Shown in pieces: positions 20,113 to 28,639 of a stretch of 64,000 nt of DNA; position 1 is the stretch's first letter; the number at the start of each line of letters is the position of its first letter. Source of the DNA: Candidatus Enterococcus willemsii (GTDB lineage Bacteria; Bacillota; Bacilli; Lactobacillales; Enterococcaceae). Location: positions 186,001 to 250,000 of the forward strand of contig NZ_MAEL01000054.1 of assembly GCF_009933335.1 (NCBI RefSeq), given 5' to 3'. Both the position numbers and the translations under genes were made by a program. The notes beneath the pieces are model-generated. The model did not search any database, had not been told where the DNA came from, and saw nothing but the letters and a program-made list of their open reading frames with translations.

Positions 20113-20691
20113 TAAAGTTATAGTAGCTGATTGATTTGTGTGACACAAATTTGGAATCCATTGTAATTCGTCGATACCTTGTAGCAAAAGACCAACATTT
20201 TGAGTATCGTGATTGTAAATAACCGCTGAAGTTTGTTGTTGGATGTTCATTTCACGAGCTGTACATTGGTCTTGCCAGAACATTTCTTTAATCAACGTTG
20301 ACTGGCGGTCTTCTCGAAACATTTCTAAGTCGCCACCTGTTTGTTTGAATAATTGTTCGGTTAATTGTTTTGAATAAGGCAGATGCTGTTTTAATAAAGC
20401 TGTCTGTAATTGTAATAAAAAATTTCGTGCATACTTTTTTCCTTGAAGCTGTGCCGCTTTATAATCTAAGGCTGCTTCATAGGACTGCATTAAAAAAGCA
20501 TTGCGACAAGCTAAGTTACTTGCATCATAACCTGCACGTTTCATCACACTAGTATTGGTCATCAAATTAACTAAAGGAAGGATTTGCAAATGAATTTTAT
20601 GTGAATCCTGATAAATAAAGTCTAATAATTTGCATTCTGCTTCATAGCATAGCTGACCTAACGGATGGATAAATAAATAAATTTCAATCAT
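20095..20691 (-). CDS. spxH: ClpXP adaptor SpxH/YjbH-like, DsbA-fold protein
   Basis: The 198-aa thioredoxin/DsbA-fold protein begins MIEIYLFIHPLGQLCYEAE. ATG 20691 is chosen with GGAGG eight bases upstream; a TTG five codons earlier lacks spacing. It corresponds to Bacillus YjbH, which presents Spx to ClpXP. The gene lies next to CYTH(yjbK), relQ(yjbM) and nadK(yjbN) as in Bacillus. The usual catalytic Cys pair is reduced to a single Cys in HPLGQLCY, so it is unlikely to be an oxidoreductase. The assignment rests on context and N-terminal similarity. Confidence 0.72.
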   Translation of the reverse strand: MIEIYLFIHPLGQLCYEAECKLLDFIYQDSHKIHLQILPLVNLMTNTSVMKRAGYDASNLACRNAFLMQSYEAALDYKAAQLQGKKYARNFLLQLQTALLKQHLPYSKQLTEQLFKQTGGDLEMFREDRQSTLIKEMFWQDQCTAREMNIQQQTSAVIYNHDTQNVGLLLQGIDELQWIPNLCHTNQSATITLLENHS

Positions 20692-20772
20692 TGGAAGAGC
20701 CTCCAAGCATAATCAATAAATCATTCTTACTTTAACAGAAAAGCAAAAAAAGGCAAAATAAAAGACTTTTGG

Positions 20773-21333
20773 TTACTTGGTTGCCCGTACAATTTTATTT
20801 TCTGCAAATTTGTAAGGAAGCTGGTGCGTGGTTAAATAAGCATCGAAGGCTACTTTTCCTAAGTGTGCATCATTGACCTCGAGTTCTAGTTCGTAGTCAT
20901 GTTGTTGGTTATACCAGCTTTCATCCAGAGCCAGTAATCCTTCCGGAATTGCGAATTCTGCGCGTTTGGTTGTTAAGCTAGTAAGGACTTGCAATTGATT
21001 GGGATCAATGCCTAACTGTCGAAGTTCTTTTGTCACCGCTCCTTCAGGAAGTTGTTTTTTTGCCAGTGAATCCATTGTTTCTTCGAGGGTTAATCGATCA
21101 GTTGTTTCGAGTAAACCAACTGCTTGTGGTGTTTTTAAGGTGATTTCTCCCTTTGTTGTATATTGACGAATACGTAAGCCACATTTTTTGTGACGTAAGT
21201 CATTGGTCGGTGTGTCGAAATAGACATTGGTTTGTGTATAAAAGTCATCGGCAGTTAATTGATAATAAGCACATAAGCGTAAATAGTCTTGTTCACTTAA
21301 GAGAGTTTTAAATTCAATTTCAAGTTGTTTCAT
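20773..21333 (-). CDS. CYTH-domain inorganic triphosphatase-like protein (YjbK family)
   Basis: The 186-aa protein has the diagnostic ExExK motif (E5, E7, K9) of the CYTH triphosphate tunnel fold and later basic/acidic strand motifs (RIRQYTTKGEITLK, ELELEV). Such enzymes hydrolyse triphosphate or polyphosphate; the true substrate here is unknown. The ATG follows AAAGGAGC. It is divergent from relQ, which makes or uses triphosphate-containing nucleotides, and this pairing is conserved in Firmicutes. Confidence 0.85.
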   Translation of the reverse strand: MKQLEIEFKTLLSEQDYLRLCAYYQLTADDFYTQTNVYFDTPTNDLRHKKCGLRIRQYTTKGEITLKTPQAVGLLETTDRLTLEETMDSLAKKQLPEGAVTKELRQLGIDPNQLQVLTSLTTKRAEFAIPEGLLALDESWYNQQHDYELELEVNDAHLGKVAFDAYLTTHQLPYKFAENKIVRATK

Positions 21334-21447
21334 CGAATGCTCCTTTCAATTGTTTGTCTCTGTTGTAACGTAAAGTAGGGCATTCGTCAACTTTTAAAGA
21401 GAATTGCACAAATTCGAAAAGGAATACTAAAGCTTTTGAGTTACTTA

Positions 21448-21456
21448 TGTTAAAAT
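21448..21456 (+). promoter_or_regulatory. Extended -10 promoter of the relQ–nadK–rluD operon
   Basis: TGTTAAAAT fits an extended -10 about 37 bp before relQ. A TTGAGT at 21436 with 17-bp spacing to TACATG is an alternative. Confidence 0.5.
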
Positions 21457-21493
21457 GGTACATGTATGTTAGCGTAGAAATGAGGGATGTTAG

Positions 21494-22168
21494 ATGGAAA
21501 AAGATTGGGATAGCTTTTTAGCCCCTTATGAGCAAACGGTCGCCGAATTGAAGGTGAAATTACGCGGGATTCGTAAGCAATTTCGTGAGAAAAATCAACA
21601 TGTACCTATTGAGTTTGTGACTGGTCGCGTGAAACCTGTGGAAAGTATCTTGGCTAAATCGCAATTACGTAATATTCCATTAGACCGCTTAGAGATGGAA
21701 ATGTCTGATATTGCTGGTTTACGAATTATGTGTCAATTTGTTGAGGACATCCATGAAGTCGTGCGGCTGTTGCGTAGTCGTAAGGATATGAAAGTCATTA
21801 TTGAACGTGACTATGTGACCAACCATAAAGCGAGTGGTTATCGCTCTTACCATTTGGTGATTGAATACCCTGTTCAATTAGTTGAAGGGGAAAAGAAGAT
21901 TTTAGCTGAAATCCAGATTCGGACTTTAGCGATGAATTTTTGGGCAACGATTGAGCATTCATTAAATTATAAATATCAAGGAGATTTTCCACAAGAAATC
22001 GGCGATCGTTTGAAACGAGCAGCTGAAGCAGCAGATCAACTAGATGAAGAGATGTCAAGTATCCGTGAAGAAATTCAGGAGGCCCAACATTTATTTTCAC
22101 ATGGAAAGGGCAGTTCGACTGATTTAAGTTATCAGCGAATCGCTGAATGGAAGGAAGAGCCCAAATGA
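21494..22168 (+). CDS. relQ: Small alarmone synthetase RelQ (GTP pyrophosphokinase)
   Basis: The 224-aa single-domain protein has the RelA/SpoT synthetase motifs ISDIAGLRIMC-like (SDIAGLRIM), HKASGYRSYHL and EIQIRTLAMNFWATIEH, with no hydrolase or regulatory domain. It transfers pyrophosphate from ATP to GTP/GDP, giving (p)ppGpp, and forms a tetramer in relatives. Its stop overlaps the nadK start (ATGA), so the genes are coupled. In Bacillus the same gene order is yjbM–nadF–yjbO. Confidence 0.93.
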   Translation: MEKDWDSFLAPYEQTVAELKVKLRGIRKQFREKNQHVPIEFVTGRVKPVESILAKSQLRNIPLDRLEMEMSDIAGLRIMCQFVEDIHEVVRLLRSRKDMKVIIERDYVTNHKASGYRSYHLVIEYPVQLVEGEKKILAEIQIRTLAMNFWATIEHSLNYKYQGDFPQEIGDRLKRAAEAADQLDEEMSSIREEIQEAQHLFSHGKGSSTDLSYQRIAEWKEEPK

Positions 22169-22971
22169 AAAAATTAAAAGTAGCCGTTATCCATAGCCAT
22201 GTCGAGCAATCATTACAAGCAGCGGATCGTTTGTACCAATTATTGAAACAAAGTGGCCATGAAATTGACCGTGACAATCCAGATATTGTGATTTCGATTG
22301 GTGGGGATGGCACGTTACTTTCGGCATTCCATTTGTATAATCATAAATTAGATCGTGTGCGTTTTTTAGGTGTGCATACAGGTCATTTAGGTTTTTATAC
22401 TGATTGGCGTGATTATGAATTAGAAGAATTAGTCAATTCATTGTGTAATGACCAAGAAAAAAGTGTCAGTTATCCTTTGTTGGATGTGCGGATTAAATAC
22501 CGCAATGGTAAACCAGATAAACATTTTCTGGCATTAAATGAATCAACGATTAAGCGTGGCAGTCGGACGATGGTTGCGGATGTATTAATCAAAGATGAAA
22601 TGTTTGAGCGTTTTCGTGGAGATGGTCTATCGGTGTCAACGCCAACAGGTTCAACTGCGTACAATAAAAGTGTGGGAGGCGCAGTATTGCATCCAAGTAT
22701 CAATGCCTTTCAATTAGCTGAAATTGCTTCGTTAAATAATCGTGTGTTTCGCACATTGGGTTCTCCGATTGTTGTTGCTCAGCAAGAATGGGTAGAAATC
22801 CAGTTGCAGAATAGTACGGATTATTTGGTTACGATTGATCAATTCAATATCCAACAAGATGAAATTAAATCAGTCGAATATAAAATTGCAGAGGAACGTA
22901 TTCATTTTGCTTCGTATCGTCATATGCATTTTTGGCATCGAGTAAGAGATGCGTTTATTGGAGAAGTATAG
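22165..22971 (+). CDS. nadK: NAD kinase
   Basis: The 268-aa protein has the NAD kinase GGDGT motif near residue 48, the NE/S motif (ALNESTIKRGSR) and the glycine-rich STPTGSTAYNKSVGG. It phosphorylates NAD to NADP in the cytoplasm. ATG 22165 overlaps the relQ stop by four bases; the six extra upstream codons in frame lie within relQ and lack a ribosome site. AAGGAAGAG is upstream. Confidence 0.95.
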   Translation: MKKLKVAVIHSHVEQSLQAADRLYQLLKQSGHEIDRDNPDIVISIGGDGTLLSAFHLYNHKLDRVRFLGVHTGHLGFYTDWRDYELEELVNSLCNDQEKSVSYPLLDVRIKYRNGKPDKHFLALNESTIKRGSRTMVADVLIKDEMFERFRGDGLSVSTPTGSTAYNKSVGGAVLHPSINAFQLAEIASLNNRVFRTLGSPIVVAQQEWVEIQLQNSTDYLVTIDQFNIQQDEIKSVEYKIAEERIHFASYRHMHFWHRVRDAFIGEV

Positions 22972-22976
22972 AACTT

Positions 22977-23879
22977 ATGAAATTTATGTATACCTATCAA
23001 AAAGATGAGCCCCAGCAATTAAAATTTTTTCTCAAAGAACAGGGAATTTCAAAAGGTTTGCTGGCAAAAATCAAATTTCAAGGGGGCCATTTATTCGTCA
23101 ATGGGTGCGAGCAAAATGTACTTTATCTTTTAACATTGGGAGATCAAATTTGTGTGGTAACTCCTGATGAAGCAGAGCATGAGACGTTGTTACTAGATGA
23201 AACGCCGATTGAGATTGTGTTTGAAGATGAGCATCTGCTATTGGTCAATAAGCCAGCAGGTGTCTCCTCAATTCCAGCACAATATCATCCAAATAATACG
23301 ATGGCGAATCGCGTTAAAGCTTACTATAAACGTCGAGGATATGCTGATCAAGTGGTCCATGTCGTCACTCGTTTGGATCGTGATACATCTGGTTTGATGC
23401 TGTTTGCCAAACATGGCTTTGCGCATGCAAAATTGGATGTTCAGTTACGAAAGAAAGAAATTATCAAGAAATACCAAGCATTGCTTTGTGGAAATATCGC
23501 AGAATTACAAGAACACGGTAGAATTGAATTACCGATTGGTCGTGATTTGACTTCTATCATTAAACGCCAAGTGACAGAAGATGGCCGTTTTGCTGAAACG
23601 GAGTACTGGTTGTCAGCTAAAAATGATACGTTAGCATTTGTGGATATTCAATTGCATACCGGACGTACCCATCAAATTCGTGTCCATTTTTCGGCAATTG
23701 GTTGTCCGCTAGTCGGCGATGATATGTATGGTGGAACGATGGCGTTATCACTGGTACGACAAGCTTTACACTGTCGTCATCTCCAGTTTCGTCATCCATT
23801 TACAAATGAACAATTAGTCTTTGATTGTCCGTTACCAGAAGACATGAAAGCAATTAAAGAGACGATTGATGTGAGGTGA
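22977..23879 (+). CDS. RluA/RluD-family pseudouridine synthase (YjbO-like)
   Basis: The 300-aa protein has the catalytic block VTRLDRDTSGLMLFAK (catalytic Asp in RLDRDTSG) and the later HTGRTHQIRVHF motif of RluA-type synthases. A short N-terminal S4-like region (about 20–80) precedes the catalytic domain. ATG 22977 is used with GGAGAAG ten bases upstream. It sits directly after nadK in the same operon. The RNA target (rRNA or tRNA uridine) cannot be told from sequence. Confidence 0.9.
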   Translation: MKFMYTYQKDEPQQLKFFLKEQGISKGLLAKIKFQGGHLFVNGCEQNVLYLLTLGDQICVVTPDEAEHETLLLDETPIEIVFEDEHLLLVNKPAGVSSIPAQYHPNNTMANRVKAYYKRRGYADQVVHVVTRLDRDTSGLMLFAKHGFAHAKLDVQLRKKEIIKKYQALLCGNIAELQEHGRIELPIGRDLTSIIKRQVTEDGRFAETEYWLSAKNDTLAFVDIQLHTGRTHQIRVHFSAIGCPLVGDDMYGGTMALSLVRQALHCRHLQFRHPFTNEQLVFDCPLPEDMKAIKETIDVR

Positions 23880-23884
23880 AGAAA

Positions 23885-25252
23885 TTGGATGAAACACAAG
23901 AGTTAGAAACGGTTTTTGAACAATTAAAAAAAGATTTAGACGAAGGAAACTTGCAAGAATTTCGAGAGACTTTCTTGGATATGCATACCTACGAACAAGG
24001 ACAATTTTATCAATCTTTGACCGAAGCACAGCGATTGATTGTCTATTCCTATCTTTCACCTAAAGAAGTTGGGGATATGTTTGATGTTATTGAAGAAGAT
24101 AACGAATATATGAAGGATTATCTCTCAGAAATGCGTTTAAGTTATGCTGCTGAGATGCTTTCGGAAATGTTTACCGATAATGCTGTCGATTTACTGAGTA
24201 CGTTAGATAAAAGAGAAGTTGCGAAATATTTAAGTTTGATGAATGCGGAAGATGCAGCTGAATTGCGTGTCATGTTGCATTATGAAGACGATACAGCAGG
24301 TTCGATTATGGCGACGGAATATGTGTCGATTGTAGCCAATCAGACCGTTCGTTCTGCCATGTATGTGTTGAAACAAGAAGCTAAAACGGCTGAAACAATT
24401 TACTATATTTATGTGGTAGATCAAGAAAATCATTTAGTGGGTGTCATTTCGTTAAGGGACTTAATTATTAATGATGATGATATGATGATTGCTGATGTAA
24501 TGAGTGAACGGGTTATTTCGGTTCACGTCGGCGATGACCAAGAAGATATTGCCCAAACATTCCGTGATTATGATTTCTTAGCTTTACCTGTTACTGATTA
24601 TGAAGATCATTTATTAGGGATTGTAACTGTCGATGATATTATTGACGTTATTGATGAAGAAGCAGCGAGTGACTACTCTGGTTTGGCTGGGGTTAACGTT
24701 GAAGAAATTAGTGAAAACCCAATTAAAGCAGCTGGAAAGCGTCTGCCGTGGTTAATTACCTTGCTCTTTTTAGGTATGGCGACAGCCAGTTTGATTAGTC
24801 ATTATGAAGTGTTAGTTAGTGAGGCTAGTATTTTAGCAGTGTTCATTTCATTAATTACGGGAACCGCCGGAAATGCGGGAACACAATCACTGGCGGTTGC
24901 GGTTCGTCGGTTAGCGATGAATGATGACAAAGAAAATAGTTTCTTTGCGACGGTCATTGGTGAAGTATTAACTGGGATTGTGACAGGAGCGATTACTGGG
25001 TTAACAATTTTTGCAATTGTAGCAGTCTGGAAAGGTAATCCAATTCTAGGATTTGTCATTGGAATGGCGATGATGTGTGCAATTACCGTTGCCAATTTGG
25101 CCGGAAGTTTAATTCCGATGTTAATGGATAAGCTAGGATTTGATCCTGCGGTTGCTAGTGGCCCTTTTATTACAACCTTAAGTGATTTAACGAGTGTCTT
25201 AATTTACTTTAATATTGCTAGTCTATTTATGAGTTATTTTATTGGAAGTTAA
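23885..25252 (+). CDS. mgtE: Magnesium transporter MgtE
   Basis: The protein of about 455 aa has the MgtE N-terminal helical domain (about 1–130), a CBS pair (about 135–255) and five membrane segments (from residue about 280). The pore motif GTAGNAGTQSLAVAVRR lies in the membrane domain. The CBS domains close the Mg2+ channel at high internal magnesium. TTG 23885 is preferred because GAGGTG is six bases upstream; GTG 23876 is possible and would overlap the previous stop. Confidence 0.92.
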   Translation: MDETQELETVFEQLKKDLDEGNLQEFRETFLDMHTYEQGQFYQSLTEAQRLIVYSYLSPKEVGDMFDVIEEDNEYMKDYLSEMRLSYAAEMLSEMFTDNAVDLLSTLDKREVAKYLSLMNAEDAAELRVMLHYEDDTAGSIMATEYVSIVANQTVRSAMYVLKQEAKTAETIYYIYVVDQENHLVGVISLRDLIINDDDMMIADVMSERVISVHVGDDQEDIAQTFRDYDFLALPVTDYEDHLLGIVTVDDIIDVIDEEAASDYSGLAGVNVEEISENPIKAAGKRLPWLITLLFLGMATASLISHYEVLVSEASILAVFISLITGTAGNAGTQSLAVAVRRLAMNDDKENSFFATVIGEVLTGIVTGAITGLTIFAIVAVWKGNPILGFVIGMAMMCAITVANLAGSLIPMLMDKLGFDPAVASGPFITTLSDLTSVLIYFNIASLFMSYFIGS

Positions 25253-25286
25253 AAAGCAAGCGAATCATTTGATTCGCTTGCTTTTT
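25251..25286. terminator. Bidirectional terminator between mgtE and the GH92 gene
   Basis: The perfect 17-bp arms AAAAAGCAAGCGAATCA and TGATTCGCTTGCTTTTT leave almost no loop. They act for both convergent genes and mark the left edge of the glycan island. Confidence 0.9.
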
Positions 25287-27420
25287 ATGTTAATGAGAAA
25301 GGATAATCTTCAGGTGTATATTTTTTAGCGTTTGGTACGATTCCTAACTGATTGAAAATTGTACCACCTTGCATTAAATCTTCGTGTGCATAAAATAGTT
25401 TTTGATATGCTTGTCCATTGCGTAGAACTTGATGTAAAAACTGTTGCTGAGAATAATTTGGGCTACTTTCGATGGTTAAGGTTTCGCCATTTGATAGATG
25501 TAAGGTAGCTTTATCAAATAAAGGCATACCGATGACGTACTCACCAGTACCGGGGGTTACTGGATAAAAACCTAAACTATTAAAGATATACCAACCGGCC
25601 ATACTACCGTTATCTTCGTCACCTGGATAACCAGTAGTACTGTTATCAAAAGTCTGTGTCAATAATTGTTTAATTAAAGGTTGTGCCATTTCTGGTTTTC
25701 CAATATAGCTAAATAAGAAAGGATAGTGGAAACTTGGTTGATTAGAAATTGCTAATTGACCAAATTCAATGGCGGCCATCTCAGTCATTTCATGAATTTC
25801 AAAGCCATAGCCTTCGACATTGAAATGTGGAGCTTGATTGCAAAGTTCGATTAATTTTTGCTCAAATTGCTCTTCACCAAATTGTTGAATAAGACCAGCG
25901 AAGTCTTGGTAAACAGCAAAACTACTTTGCCAAGCGCTACCTTCTGCATAATCTTTTCCCCAACGGATTGATAAAAAATCTTCCCGAAATTGTCCGTTTT
26001 TATCTTTTGCTCGCATAAAACCTGTTTTTGAATCGAAGAGGTGTTGATAATTGCGCGCTTGTTTTTGATAGTAGGTTGCATCGGAGCTTTCCCCTAAAGT
26101 TTGGGCAACTTGGCTAATACAAAAGTCGCTGTATGCATAGTCCAAGGTATGGTTGACAGATTCATGGTAATCGCTAGGGACATAGCCATATTTTAAATAA
26201 TCGGTTGTTCCTTGGCGTCCATAATTAGGATTATCGCTTTGGATAGTAGCCGCTTTTTTCATTGCTGCCAGAAATTCTGGCATTAAATCAGGACGAATTT
26301 GTTTGACCGCAGCATCTGCAATGACCGCATCAATCAAAGTTCCAGGCATTAATCCACGTTCATCAGGCGACAGCCATTTAGGTAAATAGCCAGTTTCACG
26401 ATAACTCGTTAAAAAGCCTTCGAGCATTTCTTCGTATTTTTCTTGGGCAATTAATGAATAGAGTGGATAGACTGTTTTATACGTATCCCAAAAACCATTA
26501 TTGGTATACAGTATGCCAGAACGAACTTGTTTCGTTAATGTATCATAATGAATCGCCTGATTATTTTCATCACGTTCATAAAAAGTTTGTGGAAATAAGA
26601 ACGTACGATATAAATTATGATAAAAAGTTGCGACTTGTTTGGTATCATGATGTTCAATTTCGATACGTTGCAATAAGTCTTGCCATAGCTGTTGACTTTG
26701 TTGTAAATATTCATTTGGTTGCAACGTCTTTTCGCGCGCTAAATTTAATTGTGCTTGTTTCTGACTAATAAATGAGGTTCCAAAACGAACAACTTGCTGC
26801 TGATTAGTAAATGAAAGCAACAGTGTGCCATCTTCGCCTTCTCCAGATACATGCTCTGTGAAAAATGGTTGTTCAAAATGCATGACCAGATAAAATGTAA
26901 AATCAGCATCTTCACAGCCAGAAAAATTGATGATTTCAACTACAACAGTTTGCTTGTCTTGTACCTCATAGCGATAGCGTCCAGGAAGAGTCAATAATAA
27001 ACCGTTCTCATTTTGTTGGAAATTCATCGTTAAGACGCCACCATACATACTTGGGATAAGTGTTGATTGGATATCGTAACGTAATTGTTTAATTGTTAAA
27101 TGAGTGGGATGGAAGGTACTTTCTGTTGGGCGATAGGAACTTTGGACATGAAAGAGGGAACGCTCAGTTAACTTGCCGCTAACCGGTGTAAAAATTAAAT
27201 GGCTGAAATCTCCCATCCATGGACTTGGTTGATGTGTAAGGCGATACCCTTGGAAAGTAGCATCTTCCGGATGGAACCACCAACTTCCTTTCTGATCTGT
27301 GGTTTGGGGAGCAAAGTAGTTCATCCCAAATGGTACGCCTGTATAAGGCAGGCAGTTGCCATTTGAAAAACTATATTGATTTGCAGTTCCGTGACGTGTG
27401 TCGATTGTTTGAGTAAGCAT
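25285..27420 (-). CDS. GH92 alpha-mannosidase, intracellular
   Basis: The 711-aa protein is a glycoside hydrolase family 92 enzyme: N-terminal DTRHGTANQYSFSNGNCLPYTGVPFGMNYF, then HTLDYAYSDFC, and the C-terminal GYPGDEDNGSMAGWYIFNSLGFYPV with the catalytic acidic residues. GH92 enzymes are Ca-dependent inverting exo-alpha-mannosidases, often alpha-1,2-specific on high-mannose N-glycans. No signal peptide is present, so it acts after import. The ATG follows AAAGGAG and the gene lies 18 bp after its GntR regulator in one operon. Confidence 0.93.
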   Translation of the reverse strand: MLTQTIDTRHGTANQYSFSNGNCLPYTGVPFGMNYFAPQTTDQKGSWWFHPEDATFQGYRLTHQPSPWMGDFSHLIFTPVSGKLTERSLFHVQSSYRPTESTFHPTHLTIKQLRYDIQSTLIPSMYGGVLTMNFQQNENGLLLTLPGRYRYEVQDKQTVVVEIINFSGCEDADFTFYLVMHFEQPFFTEHVSGEGEDGTLLLSFTNQQQVVRFGTSFISQKQAQLNLAREKTLQPNEYLQQSQQLWQDLLQRIEIEHHDTKQVATFYHNLYRTFLFPQTFYERDENNQAIHYDTLTKQVRSGILYTNNGFWDTYKTVYPLYSLIAQEKYEEMLEGFLTSYRETGYLPKWLSPDERGLMPGTLIDAVIADAAVKQIRPDLMPEFLAAMKKAATIQSDNPNYGRQGTTDYLKYGYVPSDYHESVNHTLDYAYSDFCISQVAQTLGESSDATYYQKQARNYQHLFDSKTGFMRAKDKNGQFREDFLSIRWGKDYAEGSAWQSSFAVYQDFAGLIQQFGEEQFEQKLIELCNQAPHFNVEGYGFEIHEMTEMAAIEFGQLAISNQPSFHYPFLFSYIGKPEMAQPLIKQLLTQTFDNSTTGYPGDEDNGSMAGWYIFNSLGFYPVTPGTGEYVIGMPLFDKATLHLSNGETLTIESSPNYSQQQFLHQVLRNGQAYQKLFYAHEDLMQGGTIFNQLGIVPNAKKYTPEDYPFSLT

Positions 27421-27438
27421 AATGTCTCCTTTGAATAA

Positions 27439-28488
27439 TTAAATTTGTTTGGTTGACTGACGTTGGATAAATGTAACAGGCACTTTAATATCAGTGGGAA
27501 CTTCTTGTTGTTCAATCCAAGTAAGTAAGGTTTTACCAGCTAGTTCCCCAATTTGTTTAAAATCTTGAGCAATCGTCGTTAATGGTGGTTCAATAAATTG
27601 AGCTGCTTGAATGTCATCAAAGCCAATAATCGATAAGTCTTTTGGTAAATCATAGCCAGCTTGTTTTAATGTCCGCATCGCTTCAATTGCGACAATATCA
27701 TTTTCACAAACTAGCGCAGTTAATTGGTTGTTTTTAACATATTGAATCACGTGAGACTGGGTTGCTAGCGAATCAATAGCTGAAGTATGAAAAGCAAGAT
27801 CCGCTTGGTTCAGAGCTTGCAGATAGCCAATATATCGATTCTTAACTGACTGTGGATGATGAGTTGCATGATTAAAGAGATAACCAATGCGTTGATGACC
27901 TTCATCAATCAAGTGTTGCGTCGCCAATTGCCCACCCGCTAAGTTATCCGATACAATTGTCGGAAAATCCAATTCAAAATTCTTTTTATCTAATGAAATA
28001 ACAGGAAAATCAGCCAAAGCTAAATTAACTAAAGTATCTAAATATTGTTCGGAATAATCGGAATAATAAATCAAACCATCATATTCAGTCATCAATTCGT
28101 TAGACTTTTTTTGTTCAAAAACATCTAATGTCCCCATAATCACTTCTACTTGATGTGCTTGCATGACTGGTAATAAGCCATCAGTAAAATTTCCTAACGA
28201 TAAATCATGTAAAAAGGGGAGGAGGAATAAAATACGTGTCACTTTGTTAGAGGGAGAATGCACAGTGGGTTCAAATTGTTCTTTAACAAAGCTGCCTTTT
28301 CCACGAACGCGATAAATCAAGCCGGCTTGTTCTAGTTCAGTTAGTGCGCGTTTGGATGTGATACGACTGACTTGATAAGCCTCGGATAATTCTTTTTCAG
28401 TAGGTAATTGACTGTTTATTGCTCGTTGCCCTGAAAGAATCTCTTGTTTTAGCTGTCTTAAAATTTGTTTATATAAAGGTTCATTCAT
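27439..28488 (-). CDS. GntR-family transcriptional regulator with LacI-type sugar-binding domain
   Basis: The 349-aa protein has a GntR winged-helix domain (residues about 1–68, LYKQILRQLKQEIL…RVRGKGSFV). A LacI/periplasmic-binding-protein-type effector domain (about 80–349) follows, including NRYIGYLQALNQA, CENDIVAIEAMRTLKQ and IIGFDDIQAAQFI. This is the AraR/GntR-LacI architecture. It probably represses the divergent mannosidase genes until a mannose oligosaccharide binds. Palindromes with a GATATATC core flank its own start and the opposite promoter. ATG 28488 has AAAAGGAG upstream. Confidence 0.92.
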   Translation of the reverse strand: MNEPLYKQILRQLKQEILSGQRAINSQLPTEKELSEAYQVSRITSKRALTELEQAGLIYRVRGKGSFVKEQFEPTVHSPSNKVTRILFLLPFLHDLSLGNFTDGLLPVMQAHQVEVIMGTLDVFEQKKSNELMTEYDGLIYYSDYSEQYLDTLVNLALADFPVISLDKKNFELDFPTIVSDNLAGGQLATQHLIDEGHQRIGYLFNHATHHPQSVKNRYIGYLQALNQADLAFHTSAIDSLATQSHVIQYVKNNQLTALVCENDIVAIEAMRTLKQAGYDLPKDLSIIGFDDIQAAQFIEPPLTTIAQDFKQIGELAGKTLLTWIEQQEVPTDIKVPVTFIQRQSTKQI

Positions 28489-28501
28489 GAATACGACTCC
28501 T

Positions 28502-28512
28502 TTTGATATATC
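28502..28512. promoter_or_regulatory. Candidate GntR operator, copy 1 (5' of the GntR–GH92 operon)
   Basis: TTTGATATATC contains the palindrome TGATATATCA (28504–28513) and lies 14 bp upstream of the GntR ATG, downstream of any minus-strand promoter. It is the exact inverted complement of copy 2. Confidence 0.6.
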
Positions 28513-28561
28513 ATATATTGAATAATAACATAATTAATAAGAATAATAAATAAAAAAAGAA

Positions 28562-28576
28562 AAGAAAGCGTAGACA
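28562..28576 (+). promoter_or_regulatory. Possible CcpA (cre) site overlapping the GH125 -35
   Basis: AAGAAAGCGTAGACA matches the relaxed consensus WTGNAANCGNWNNCW at all fixed positions but one. It covers the -35, as expected for glucose repression. Confidence 0.35.
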
Positions 28577-28599
28577 TTTCCTTTTTTTATGCGTATAAT
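28571..28599 (+). promoter_or_regulatory. Promoter of the GH125–GH38 operon
   Basis: TAGACA (28571–28576), 17-bp spacer, perfect TATAAT (28594–28599), 40 bp before the GH125 ATG. Confidence 0.8.
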
Positions 28600-28609
28600 C
28601 GGTTTGTAA

Positions 28610-28620
28610 GATATATCAAA
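28610..28620. promoter_or_regulatory. Candidate GntR operator, copy 2 (downstream of the GH125 promoter)
   Basis: GATATATCAAA lies about 10 bp after the -10 element, close to the predicted transcription start, where a bound repressor would block transcription. It is inverted relative to copy 1. Confidence 0.6.
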
Positions 28621-28639
28621 CTGAGAGAGGAAGCAAAAA

